A stretch of 64,000 nucleotides of DNA from Candidatus Enterococcus leclercqii (GTDB lineage: Bacteria; Bacillota; Bacilli; Lactobacillales; Enterococcaceae), in contig NZ_MAEH01000011.1 of the NCBI RefSeq assembly GCF_009933135.1, positions 62,001 through 126,000 of the forward strand, in the 5' to 3' direction. The position numbers and the translations under genes are program-made. The notes under the pieces were generated by a model. The model was not told where the DNA came from. It made no database searches and saw only the letters and a list, made by a program, of their open reading frames with translations. Position 1 is the first letter of the stretch; the number at the start of each line of letters is the position of its first letter. This document shows, one piece after another, positions 50,150 through 58,860 of this stretch.

Positions 50150-50935
50150 TTAAAAATGCTGCTTACGATATTGCTGTGGTGTTAATCCATATTTTTTCTT
50201 AAAAAGAGAGATAAAATATTGAGTCTTATGGTAGCCTACCATGTCACCAATGATATTCACTCGCAACTCACTATTTGCCAACAACTCAGCTGCTTTTTGC
50301 ATCCGAACATCAGTCAAATATCCCAGTAAATTTTCACCGGTGCTGCTTTTAAAATAGTATGACAAATAACTGGCATTCAAATGGACTTTTTCCGCCAATA
50401 GCTCCAATGACAAAGATTCATCATAGTGGTCTTGGATATACGCCTTTAGAAACTCAATAGCAGCTTCTTGACTCTTGGTATTTGTCATTTTTTGCTCTTC
50501 TAAATCAGAATCTCCCAGGTGCTCAGCAGCTTTTTTTGCGGCCGGTATCTGCTTATCTTTTGACTCATTGAGCAGTGGCAATACCTTTTCTAAAGCTGAA
50601 AGGAAGTCCTTTTTCAAAACCGGTTTTACCAGGTACTCAGTCACTCCGTAACGGATAGCTTTTTGAGCGTAATCAAACTCAGAAAAACCCGAAATAATAA
50701 TAACTTTTGTAGTTAGTCCCAGCTCTGAAATTTTTGCTGCTAAGTCTAGACCACTGGTTTCTGGCATGCGGATGTCAGCAATCAAAAGCTGTGGGGACTC
50801 TTCTGACAGTAGTTGTAAGGCTTGCCTACCTTTATTAATTGTTAGAACTTGAGTAAAACCGTACCGCTGCCAATCGATGATATGTTTCAAATACTCTGTC
50901 ATATGTTGCTCATCGTCTACAATCATCACCCTCAT
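50150..50935 (-). CDS. Response regulator, YesN/AraC type
   Basis: A 261-aa two-component regulator. Receiver domain at 1-120 with acidic pocket IVDDEQ, phosphoacceptor Asp54 (LLIADIRMPETSG) and the YLVKPV lysine; a linker follows, then an AraC-type double helix-turn-helix (about 160-261; LSLELLAEKVHLNASYLSYYFKSSTGENLLGYL and VNIIGDMVGYHKTQYFISLFKKKYGLTPQQYR). ATG at 50935 overlaps the kinase stop by 4 bp, so they are translationally coupled. YesN-type regulators usually activate neighbouring sugar genes; GH2 and the second importer are the obvious targets. Confidence 0.93.
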   Translation of the reverse strand: MRVMIVDDEQHMTEYLKHIIDWQRYGFTQVLTINKGRQALQLLSEESPQLLIADIRMPETSGLDLAAKISELGLTTKVIIISGFSEFDYAQKAIRYGVTEYLVKPVLKKDFLSALEKVLPLLNESKDKQIPAAKKAAEHLGDSDLEEQKMTNTKSQEAAIEFLKAYIQDHYDESLSLELLAEKVHLNASYLSYYFKSSTGENLLGYLTDVRMQKAAELLANSELRVNIIGDMVGYHKTQYFISLFKKKYGLTPQQYRKQHF

Positions 50936-52680
50936 ACAGATTCCCCCTTGTCTACTTTTTTGTCTCCTAGTGGTTTCTCAACTTTTTCTTGAGTATCAAA
51001 AATAAAGGTAACTGCCAACCCACCTAATTTACTGCGGGAAAAACGCAGAGCCGCCTCGCTGCCGTAGTGATTTACCAAACGCTGGTTGACATTCCACAGA
51101 CCAACTGAAATTTCTTTCTCCCGTTTTTTTTGTGCCAAGTCAGTCTCTAACTGGGTAATCTGTGAAGCTGTCAGACCATAGCCATCATCTGCTACCTCTA
51201 TTCGAATTTTGCCAGTCTCACCAGATTCTAGGTTTAGGCGCACATGAATTTGATGTGCGCCTTCTCTTCCTTCGATACCATGTTCGATAGCGTTTTCAAT
51301 CAACGGTTGTAACAGCAAAGGCAGGATTGACACATTTTGAATAGTTTCATCCATCTCCAATGTATAATCTAAATTTTTCCGCATCGCCATAATTTCCAGA
51401 TAGTTTCTGGCAAAGTGTACTTCTTCTCCAACTGTGGTGGTTACCCGAGCTTTCGTACTGTAACGGTAATAATTCGACAGATGAGCTGCCATATCAATCA
51501 CAGCTTCCTGGTTATAGGAAATAGAAACAATATAAGCCAAACTATTGTATAAAAAGTGAGGATTAATCTGAAACTGCAACTGTTTAAATTCAGCAACATC
51601 CCGGGAACGCTGTTCATTGGCTAAGGACTGCATCAAACGCTGACCACCGCTAACCATCTGATTAAATTGATCGAAGACATAACCAAATTCATTTTTTGGC
51701 AATTCAGTGATTCGGGTATCAAAATCGCCGTTCTCTACTTGTTTGAACTTCGCAATCAGCTTTTTCACCTGCTGTGAAATATTCTTATAAAATAAAATCC
51801 CAATAATGACAGCAAACGCTAGGACAGACAGCGCGACTGTAAATGTGATCTTTGCAACTCGATTAACTGGCTCAGCAATTCTGGAATAGGGTAAGTAGGT
51901 AATCAAACGCAACTGAGATTTTGCATTTTTGTTAGTAAAATACAGGTAATCTTCCCCCGCCAAATAAAAATGGCCTTGCTTAGCGTCAGCAGTCAACCCG
52001 TCATCCTGGCGAATTGCAGCCAATGCCCCTTGATCTGTGTCATCTTCAGCTGAGATTCCTGTTAAATCAGGCAATAATAATAAGCTTCGGCTGTGATCTG
52101 TGTTGGCAATTATCTGACGAATTTCTTCCAGATGATAACGACTTAACTCTACAATCACATAGTATTGAGGGGCATTCAGCTTAGATTTTGGCAGGTAGAC
52201 ATAAGGGTATGAGGTCACAAAGAAAAGACGGTTGTTGTCGGAAAACCAGCCATTTTTTGGCAATGATTGATAGAATTCTGGTGAATCGATGACCGCTTCA
52301 TGACTAGTAATCACTTGACCACTGTCTTGCCAATACACTGCCAATGATTCAATACCTTCACTATTTTGCACTTGACCTAAAAGAGCGTTGCGAACTTCGG
52401 AATACTGATCTGTAAAGCGATAATCCGGCTCTTCCGGTTTGCGATCAGCCTCAAAAAAGCGAATTCGTCGATCAGAAATTACCGATAAAGCATTCAACTC
52501 CGCCTCTTTAACTTCAGTTTCTAAAAGATAGGCGGCGTGATCCAGCTGTTTTTGCGTGCTGTGAATCACATTGTTTTGCATATTATTGGCTGTGTAATTA
52601 AACAGCCAGACAAAGAAAACCAGTACAACTAAAAGTAATCCGACAAAAGCTGCCAGTAGCCATTTAATGGTTTGCTTCAC
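50932..52680 (-). CDS. Sensor histidine kinase, YesM type
   Basis: A 582-aa membrane kinase. First membrane segment at about 7-28, an extracellular sensing domain to about 270, second segment (VALSVLAFAVIIGILFY), HAMP (KLIAKFKQVENGDFDTRI), the LytS/YesM-type His box NPHFLYNSLAYIVSISYN, and an ATPase domain (LLLQPLIENAIEHGIEGR; EVADDGYGL). GTG at 52680 with GAGGTG upstream; it overlaps the lipoprotein gene by 17 bp. The large outer domain is suited to contact a binding protein. Confidence 0.92.
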   Translation of the reverse strand: MKQTIKWLLAAFVGLLLVVLVFFVWLFNYTANNMQNNVIHSTQKQLDHAAYLLETEVKEAELNALSVISDRRIRFFEADRKPEEPDYRFTDQYSEVRNALLGQVQNSEGIESLAVYWQDSGQVITSHEAVIDSPEFYQSLPKNGWFSDNNRLFFVTSYPYVYLPKSKLNAPQYYVIVELSRYHLEEIRQIIANTDHSRSLLLLPDLTGISAEDDTDQGALAAIRQDDGLTADAKQGHFYLAGEDYLYFTNKNAKSQLRLITYLPYSRIAEPVNRVAKITFTVALSVLAFAVIIGILFYKNISQQVKKLIAKFKQVENGDFDTRITELPKNEFGYVFDQFNQMVSGGQRLMQSLANEQRSRDVAEFKQLQFQINPHFLYNSLAYIVSISYNQEAVIDMAAHLSNYYRYSTKARVTTTVGEEVHFARNYLEIMAMRKNLDYTLEMDETIQNVSILPLLLQPLIENAIEHGIEGREGAHQIHVRLNLESGETGKIRIEVADDGYGLTASQITQLETDLAQKKREKEISVGLWNVNQRLVNHYGSEAALRFSRSKLGGLAVTFIFDTQEKVEKPLGDKKVDKGESV

Positions 52681-54322
52681 TGGTTTTCACCTCACTTGTC
52701 TGCAGATACCAGTCATTGACTGCTGCCGTGATGTCTGCACCACCATTTTGCTCCCAATCAGATACGAAAGCATCAAAAGCTGAGCTGTCACTCTTGCCAC
52801 TGATGATATCGCTGAAGACCTGATTTTCTTTGGTCTGAAAACGATAAAAGAGATCTTGCAAAGTATCTGATAATTGCCCGCGAAATTTATTAGCTGTCAG
52901 TTGCTCTTGGTTTTGGTAGGCAATGTTCCCTGCAACCACTAACGGTTTCAAGTCTGTATGATAAAGTTGCTGCAGCTTCATTTCTGTACCGTTAGTTGCC
53001 AAATCCCCGGTGACAGCTTTATGGTAAGGCAGCATCTGATCTAACGCAGGCATATTTTTCGTCAAGATAGCCTTACTGGGGTTAAACAGCCAACGAGTTT
53101 GAGGTGGATCAAATGTTGTCGGATCAAATACTGGCTGTTTTTTCACAATATCGTAGTCATAGTTTTCCAGATAGCCATATTTGAAATCACCTGTCCCAAA
53201 AGCAGCGTCATACAGCCAATCATAATATTTAAAGAAGGCTTCCATTCCATTGAAATCCTTTTTAAAGAGTAGCCAGCCATCATTTTCCTCGGCTCGTTGG
53301 TAAGTAGGCTCCCCATTGTCTTGACGAATCGTGGGATAAACCCCAATTTTTGCACCAAGAATCTTACTTTCTACCTCAATACTGTCTTCAATATGTGCTG
53401 GACGACCAACGTACATTCCTGCTTTACCGTCGCGAAAAGCCAACATTGCATTCCAATCATTTGTAACTGAAGCATCTGAGGCAATCCAACCTTTTTGGTA
53501 CCACGTAGCCATTTTTTCTAACGTCTTTTTATTTCCTGGTTGAATCGAACCATAAATCAGCTCTCCTTCACCATTTTCCTCCCAATTTCCAGGGATAAAC
53601 TTACCCGTATTGGCAGAAAACAACATCGCTGGATCCCCTAACCAACCGGTACTGTACAGACCGTCGCCGGAATATGAAAAGCCATAGGTATCTTTTTTTC
53701 CGTTGCCGTCAGGGTCTTCTTCTGCAAAAGCCTTAATCACCACCTCGAATTCGGCAAGCGTTGTCGGTGCCTTCAGATTTAACTTATCTAGCCAGTCCTG
53801 CCGAATCACCAGCACTTGCGTTTCTGCCAGACTAGGAGCAATGGGGAGACCATAAGTTTTGTCTCCTTTTTTCGCCGAATAAAAACTCTCTGGAAAGTTT
53901 TGATAGACAACACGCAATCGCTCTGGCAGGTAAAGAGCCAAATCTTCATCAATCGCTTTTACCTGACCCGATTCAATCATCTCTGCCATCAAGCCCTGAT
54001 CGTAGACTGGAATCACATCTGGGAGCACTTCAGCACCAGTAAGAGCCAAGCGCAGCTGGTTCACATAATCATCGTAATTATTGCCTAAAATATTGTATTG
54101 AATCTTGATTCCCAACTGATCGATACCTTCTTGGATCATAGGATTATGATTGATATCTTCACCTGCTGCATATCGACCGTAGTTCTCATCAGACTGTTTG
54201 CCAGCAGTAATGGTCACCACCGATTGATCGACTTTACTAGAAGACATTGTTTTTTTTGCACAAGCTGTTAAAAAAAACGGCAGCAGCCCCAATATTAAAC
54301 CTACGCACACTTTTTTTCTCAT
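52664..54322 (-). CDS. Sugar-binding lipoprotein of the kinase operon
   Basis: A 552-aa extracellular solute-binding lipoprotein: signal peptide with lipobox LTAC (Cys21), then an LplA-like binding domain. No permease gene is adjacent; it is followed by the kinase and regulator genes, which overlap one another. It may therefore serve as a sensing subunit for the kinase, or deliver sugar to one of the importers nearby. ATG at 54322 has AAGGTG upstream; GTG at 54331 is also in frame. A CRE-like palindrome lies upstream. Confidence 0.87.
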   Translation of the reverse strand: MRKKVCVGLILGLLPFFLTACAKKTMSSSKVDQSVVTITAGKQSDENYGRYAAGEDINHNPMIQEGIDQLGIKIQYNILGNNYDDYVNQLRLALTGAEVLPDVIPVYDQGLMAEMIESGQVKAIDEDLALYLPERLRVVYQNFPESFYSAKKGDKTYGLPIAPSLAETQVLVIRQDWLDKLNLKAPTTLAEFEVVIKAFAEEDPDGNGKKDTYGFSYSGDGLYSTGWLGDPAMLFSANTGKFIPGNWEENGEGELIYGSIQPGNKKTLEKMATWYQKGWIASDASVTNDWNAMLAFRDGKAGMYVGRPAHIEDSIEVESKILGAKIGVYPTIRQDNGEPTYQRAEENDGWLLFKKDFNGMEAFFKYYDWLYDAAFGTGDFKYGYLENYDYDIVKKQPVFDPTTFDPPQTRWLFNPSKAILTKNMPALDQMLPYHKAVTGDLATNGTEMKLQQLYHTDLKPLVVAGNIAYQNQEQLTANKFRGQLSDTLQDLFYRFQTKENQVFSDIISGKSDSSAFDAFVSDWEQNGGADITAAVNDWYLQTSEVKTSEANH

Positions 54323-54357
54323 AGTCTTCACCTTTTCCCGTACTCACGACATTTTTA

Positions 54358-54371
54358 AGAAATCGCTTTCT
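54358..54371. promoter_or_regulatory. CRE-like palindrome upstream of the lipoprotein-kinase operon
   Basis: AGAAATCGCTTTCT is a symmetrical CRE-like core (minus strand AGAAAGCGATTTCT) that departs from the consensus at its two outer bases. It lies 36 bp before the start codon. Confidence 0.4.
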
Positions 54372-54452
54372 ATAGTTTTTATGGTATTAGGTTATACATA
54401 CCGCCCAGCCTCTCATAGCCTATTATGCCGGCAATTTTTGACAGTTGCAATG

Positions 54453-54480
54453 AAAAACCGGCCGTAGCTCACGACCGGTC
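54453..54480 (-). terminator. Terminator of the GH2 gene
   Basis: Minus-strand stem ACCGGTCGT / ACGGCCGGT (one G-U pair), 5-nt loop, TTTTT. Confidence 0.85.
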
Positions 54481-54498
54481 TGAACTCTTTTTTAGTAC

Positions 54499-56871
54499 TT
54501 ACAAGTTTACTGTGACTGGCGGTAGTCCCTCTGTGCAAAATACGGCCCGGCTGCCAGGTTCTCCTGCTACATACGCAATCAATTGTCCTTGATAACTACG
54601 CCGTCCTGCCACCGTATATGGGGTAATATCCGCCAAATCCCCATTTTCAATTCCCAATAACTGACAATCAGAAGCTTGTTCATCAAACCAAATCTGCTGC
54701 TCCGTAAAGGTCCGTTGTCCGTCTTTATCACAAAAAGTTAGCTGAACTTGTTGAATTTCTTCCAGTGAAACTGCATTTTTTTGTAGTCTTTCCACTGCAG
54801 TACGATCTTGCCAGACGAGTGGTACTAATTGTGTTGCTTCTCCTAGAGGTTGCAGGCTATCATGAACACTTTCCTCTCCCCGCGTTGCAGTCACCGTTAG
54901 CTTTCCAGCAACAAACTCTCTCACTGATCGATAGTAGCCAGTCTGTTTATCAAACATCATGGGAATCACTTCGTCGTTATTTTTTACCGTTATATTTTCT
55001 CCGTTGGTATACAAACGAATCTCAACTGGTGTTGCTGGTGGATAATTCCATTTACGGAAAACCGGCAGCCATTCTGGATGTTCGGCATGCGAATCAGACG
55101 GCAAAGTGAATAATTTTGCTGTCAATTCTGTCGACCACCAACTCTTTCGCAACCAATAATTACTTTTTTCAAAACCTGCCATCGTCAATAGACCTGCTCC
55201 AGAACCATGAATTGGCCAGCCATGAGCTTCACCTAAATAGTCAATACCGGTCCATAAAAACTGGCCACTGATATAGTCATTTTCTACAACTGCCAGCCAT
55301 TGCCGATACCCATGACCATTTTCCGAGCCAATAAAAGGCTTATCTGGAAAACGACAATGATCCGCTTCGTAAAGGTGCTCTTTGTAGTTGTATCCGACAA
55401 CATCCAAATCATCCAATAAGCCTGTCTGACTGGAAAGCTCAGGAAAAGCAGCCGCCAAGGTCACCGGGCGGGTAGGGTCTTCTCGGCGAAGGATTTTACC
55501 CAAGGTCTTGCCAATTGTCGTCAGACGCAGAGTATTTGGCCGATTTGGGTTGTACTGCCGCTCTTCTTCAGGTTTATTGTTGTCGTTATTGCCGGTCATT
55601 TCTTCAAAAAGCGGATTTTGGTAAGGGTCATTGGGATAATCAATCTCGTTACCAATACTCCAAGCAACAATTGCCGGACGATTCTTATTGCGCTGAACCA
55701 TATCTACCAGATCTTTTTTGTGCCAAGCAGGAAAATCCTTAGCATAGCCTTCGAATTTTGGTGGATAGACGTTATGCCCTTGCCACCATTTGTTTTTGGG
55801 ATTTTCCCACTCGTCAAAAGCTTCATCAAAGACCAAAAATCCCAAAGCATCACACAGATCATAAAGATTTTGGCTGTGAGGATTATGAGCCATTCGGATA
55901 GCATTGGCTCCCATATCTTTAAGTTTTTGCAGCCGGCGCAGCCACACGACAGTCGGCACGGCAGTTCCAAAACAACCAGCATCCTCGTGTAAGCAAACTC
56001 CCTTAAGTTTTAAAGCTTCTTCATTGATTTCAAAGCCAGTGTCAGCATTAAAACTGAAGGTGCGAATGCCTGTCTTTTGAACAAAACGGCTCTCTTTTCC
56101 ATCATGTTTGACAATTGTGATCAACTCATACAAATTAGGAGTAGCTGGTGACCACAATGCTGCACCAGCCAGCTCACCTCTGAATACCACCTCTTGCTTG
56201 CGACAAGCAGCAATTGTCACTGGCTGTGTCGGGAATACCAAGCAACTATTGCCTCCCAGTTCTCTTAGTTCAACAGCTACTTCAGCTTGCGTAGCTTCAC
56301 CAGTATGATTGCTCAATTTGACTGCTACTGTCACCTTAGCTGCATCATTTGCCACCTCTTCAGTCACAAAGGTTACATCATAACGATCCACAAAAACCTC
56401 TTCCATTACTACAAAAGTTACCGGTCGATTGATTCCGGAACCATTGTACCAACGAGAATCAGCCAGATCAGTATGATCCACTCGTACAGCAACCACCACA
56501 TCGTCATTGGGCGCCATCCGAATCATTTCAGTGATATCAAAGTCAAATGAGCTGTATCCAGAAGGTCGGTTCCCTAAGTGATAGCCGTTCACCCAGACAT
56601 CCGCATTTTTGTAGACGCCGTCAAAACGCAGCTGGACTATCTGATCTTTTTCCACACCAAGCTCAGCTAGCGAATAGTGTGCCCGATACCAGCCAATACC
56701 TCCTGGCAAATAACCGGTACCACTTGACGCCTCTTTTACAAAATCTTGAGTTACACTCCAGTCATGGGGAACTCTCACCGTTTGCCACTGTTGGTCATCA
56801 TAGTGTTTTTGCCAAGCGTTGCGATCCTCACCTAAATGAAAGCGCCAATCGATAATTTGAAAAGTATTCAT
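54499..56871 (-). CDS. Glycoside hydrolase family 2 (beta-galactosidase-like)
   Basis: A 790-aa GH2 enzyme. Jelly-roll sugar-binding domain at about 1-150 (VPHDWSV, GGIGWYRAHY, VWVNGYHLGNRPSGY), immunoglobulin-like domain to about 255, then the barrel with LKGVCLHEDAG, acid/base Glu in VAWSIGNEIDYPND and probable nucleophile Glu in PFIGSENGHGY. A C-terminal beta domain (GH2 C-terminal/DUF4982 type) follows from about 600. No signal peptide. ATG at 56871 follows AGGAGGAAGAAC. Product could be beta-galactosidase, as for arabinogalactan side chains, or another GH2 specificity. Confidence 0.88.
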   Translation of the reverse strand: MNTFQIIDWRFHLGEDRNAWQKHYDDQQWQTVRVPHDWSVTQDFVKEASSGTGYLPGGIGWYRAHYSLAELGVEKDQIVQLRFDGVYKNADVWVNGYHLGNRPSGYSSFDFDITEMIRMAPNDDVVVAVRVDHTDLADSRWYNGSGINRPVTFVVMEEVFVDRYDVTFVTEEVANDAAKVTVAVKLSNHTGEATQAEVAVELRELGGNSCLVFPTQPVTIAACRKQEVVFRGELAGAALWSPATPNLYELITIVKHDGKESRFVQKTGIRTFSFNADTGFEINEEALKLKGVCLHEDAGCFGTAVPTVVWLRRLQKLKDMGANAIRMAHNPHSQNLYDLCDALGFLVFDEAFDEWENPKNKWWQGHNVYPPKFEGYAKDFPAWHKKDLVDMVQRNKNRPAIVAWSIGNEIDYPNDPYQNPLFEEMTGNNDNNKPEEERQYNPNRPNTLRLTTIGKTLGKILRREDPTRPVTLAAAFPELSSQTGLLDDLDVVGYNYKEHLYEADHCRFPDKPFIGSENGHGYRQWLAVVENDYISGQFLWTGIDYLGEAHGWPIHGSGAGLLTMAGFEKSNYWLRKSWWSTELTAKLFTLPSDSHAEHPEWLPVFRKWNYPPATPVEIRLYTNGENITVKNNDEVIPMMFDKQTGYYRSVREFVAGKLTVTATRGEESVHDSLQPLGEATQLVPLVWQDRTAVERLQKNAVSLEEIQQVQLTFCDKDGQRTFTEQQIWFDEQASDCQLLGIENGDLADITPYTVAGRRSYQGQLIAYVAGEPGSRAVFCTEGLPPVTVNL

Positions 56872-57033
56872 GTTCTTCCTCCTCTTATACTGAACCTTCT
56901 GTAAAATAATAGTTCTTTTTTCACTAGGTAGGCCAGGCTGCCAATTAATTATTCATTCCAATAAGTAAGCCGTCGAACAATTCACATTTAGTTATCTTAG
57001 ATGAAACCTTATCACAATCCCACAATTATCAAA

Positions 57034-57065
57034 ATGGAAAATACGTAACCATTGGATGGAAAATA
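57034..57065 (-). promoter_or_regulatory. Direct repeats upstream of the GH2 gene
   Basis: TATTTTCCAT occurs twice on the minus strand (57034-57043 and 57056-57065), 22 bp apart start to start, so on nearly the same helix face. This is the usual arrangement for AraC-type activators such as the YesN-like regulator. The rest of the 313-bp gap is AT-rich and has the yesL terminator. Confidence 0.5.
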
Positions 57066-57125
57066 TTATCCTTTTGAAAAAAATATGTCCAATCACTTCC
57101 TGTTGAAAAAAAACTCTCGACATCA

Positions 57126-57168
57126 AAACAGCACCGGCCTATGGGTTGGCCCGTGCCGTTGGAAAGCG
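57126..57168 (-). terminator. Probable terminator of the second importer operon
   Basis: Minus-strand GGCACGGGCC pairs with GGCCGGTGC (one mismatch) around AACCCATA, followed by TGTTTTG. Confidence 0.55.
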
Positions 57169-57184
57169 AGATGGTAAAAAAATG

Positions 57185-57871
57185 TTACGCTGTTTTCTCC
57201 CTGATATATTCGGCAATTGGTCGATAGTTTAAAATCAACAGCAATGCCACCAAGCCAATACCAAAGAAAAACAAATAGATAGATACGTTGCTCAATAAAA
57301 TGAAAGTTCCCAATAGGAGCATAAAACTCATAGCGTAACGCCCAGATTTCAAAATTGATAGCTTGAGAGTGGTGAGTAGCCCGTCAACAGTTGCGGCCTG
57401 TGGATAAAAGACTCGCAACAAACAATAATTCAAAAAGAAAGTGATAGTCACAACCAAAATGAAAAGGTTCAACAACTGAATCGTTTCACTAAAATGCAAC
57501 AACTGCCCCAGCATCAAATTAGTTCCTGCCAAACTCAGAATTCCCCAGACTGGTAGCCATATTCGTAAAAAGCTTTTGGTTTCCCGGCAGAGGTATCCAA
57601 AGAACGGCCGTAGTATGGAACCCTCACTTTCTACCTGCTTTAACACCTTTAGCAAAGCCAAAAATGCTGGACCTACTGGCAATAAGGCCAACAGTAAAAA
57701 TGGTAAATTAACCGAAGTCAATGGCAAAAGCAAGAGACATAACGCAAGTGGTAAATTGACTAACCAGAAACAAATCGTTGCCAACAAACACCACCAGATA
57801 TAATTCACTTTTTCCATGTAGTTGACTAGTTTATACACATCAAAGCGATTTTTCTGACCCTGTTCTTTCAT
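57185..57871 (-). CDS. DUF624/YesL family membrane protein, second copy
   Basis: A 228-aa YesL-like protein with about five membrane segments, starting at about residue 22 (YIWWCLLATICFWLVNLPLALCLLLL). Only distantly similar to the copy at 36.5 kb. ATG at 57871 has AGAAGG upstream; TTG at 57901 with GAGGTG is a fair alternative adding ten Lys-rich residues. It is the last gene of the importer operon (lipoprotein, permease, permease, YesL), mirroring the first importer's use of this family. Confidence 0.82.
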   Translation of the reverse strand: MKEQGQKNRFDVYKLVNYMEKVNYIWWCLLATICFWLVNLPLALCLLLLPLTSVNLPFLLLALLPVGPAFLALLKVLKQVESEGSILRPFFGYLCRETKSFLRIWLPVWGILSLAGTNLMLGQLLHFSETIQLLNLFILVVTITFFLNYCLLRVFYPQAATVDGLLTTLKLSILKSGRYAMSFMLLLGTFILLSNVSIYLFFFGIGLVALLLILNYRPIAEYIREKTA

Positions 57872-57988
57872 CTTTGCAGCCTTCTTTCTTTTCGATGACA
57901 ATGTGTTTCACCTCTAGTTGGCACCTCGTAGTAGTCAGACAGCCTGACTACTACGAGTGAACATCATTCATATTCAAGCACCCGCTAT

Positions 57989-58858
57989 TTATTTAGTACC
58001 ACTATTCCCAATTCCCAGATTAATTTGGAAGAGGTATTTTTGTCCCCAAAAGTAAACGATGATTTGCGGCAGTGTCAAAACTAGTGACATACACATCAAA
58101 ATAGACATATTCAAAGTACCAGTGGGATTAGCAGAAGCTGATAGCATCTGCGCTCCCAATGCCATGGTCATCTTATTAGTATCAGAAGTGTAAATCAGCG
58201 GTCCCATGATATCTCCCCAACAAGCATTAAAGGTGAAAATTCCAATGGCACACATCGCTGGTTTGATTAGAGGTAATACGATTCTACGGTACATACCAAA
58301 CGGTGTTAAACCGTCCAACTCAGCTGCTTCAAATAAGGTTCCCGGCAGCGCCGTAATAAATTGGCGAGTAAAGAAAATATTGTAAGCCGATCCGAAAAAT
58401 TGGGGAATAATCAGCGGCCACAAGGTATTGTAGAGCCCCATATTTCGGAAAATGATAAAGACAGGAATCAATGTAATCTGCCCCGGCAACATCATGGTGG
58501 CTAACAACAGCAAAAACAACTTATTTTTATGCTTATAACGCATTCGAGCAAAACCAAAGGCGACCATTGTTGAAGAAATCAGTTGTCCGATAATGCTCAT
58601 AATGACAACAAACATGGAATTCGCGAACCATTTTCCTACTGGTTTATCTCCGGTCATGGTGTCGTTAAACAAGCTGACAAAATTGTTAAAGTTAAATTCA
58701 CGAGGAATGATAGTGAAGGTTTCTTTGATATTGGTCTCAGGTGATGCTAGAGCGATTGAAATCATGTATAAAAATGGGATGATCAGTACACAAGCAAATG
58801 CAATCAGCACAAGGTAAACAACCACTTTGGCTTTTTTGCTCAAATTCAGATCCAACAT
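57989..58858 (-). CDS. Carbohydrate ABC importer permease (MalG type)
   Basis: A 289-aa permease with six membrane segments and the ATPase-contact loop EAAELDGLTPFGMYRRIVLPLIKP. ATG at 58858 follows GAGGAGG. It lies 2 bp after the partner permease stop and is clearly co-translated. Confidence 0.93.
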   Translation of the reverse strand: MLDLNLSKKAKVVVYLVLIAFACVLIIPFLYMISIALASPETNIKETFTIIPREFNFNNFVSLFNDTMTGDKPVGKWFANSMFVVIMSIIGQLISSTMVAFGFARMRYKHKNKLFLLLLATMMLPGQITLIPVFIIFRNMGLYNTLWPLIIPQFFGSAYNIFFTRQFITALPGTLFEAAELDGLTPFGMYRRIVLPLIKPAMCAIGIFTFNACWGDIMGPLIYTSDTNKMTMALGAQMLSASANPTGTLNMSILMCMSLVLTLPQIIVYFWGQKYLFQINLGIGNSGTK

Positions 58859-58860
58859 AA

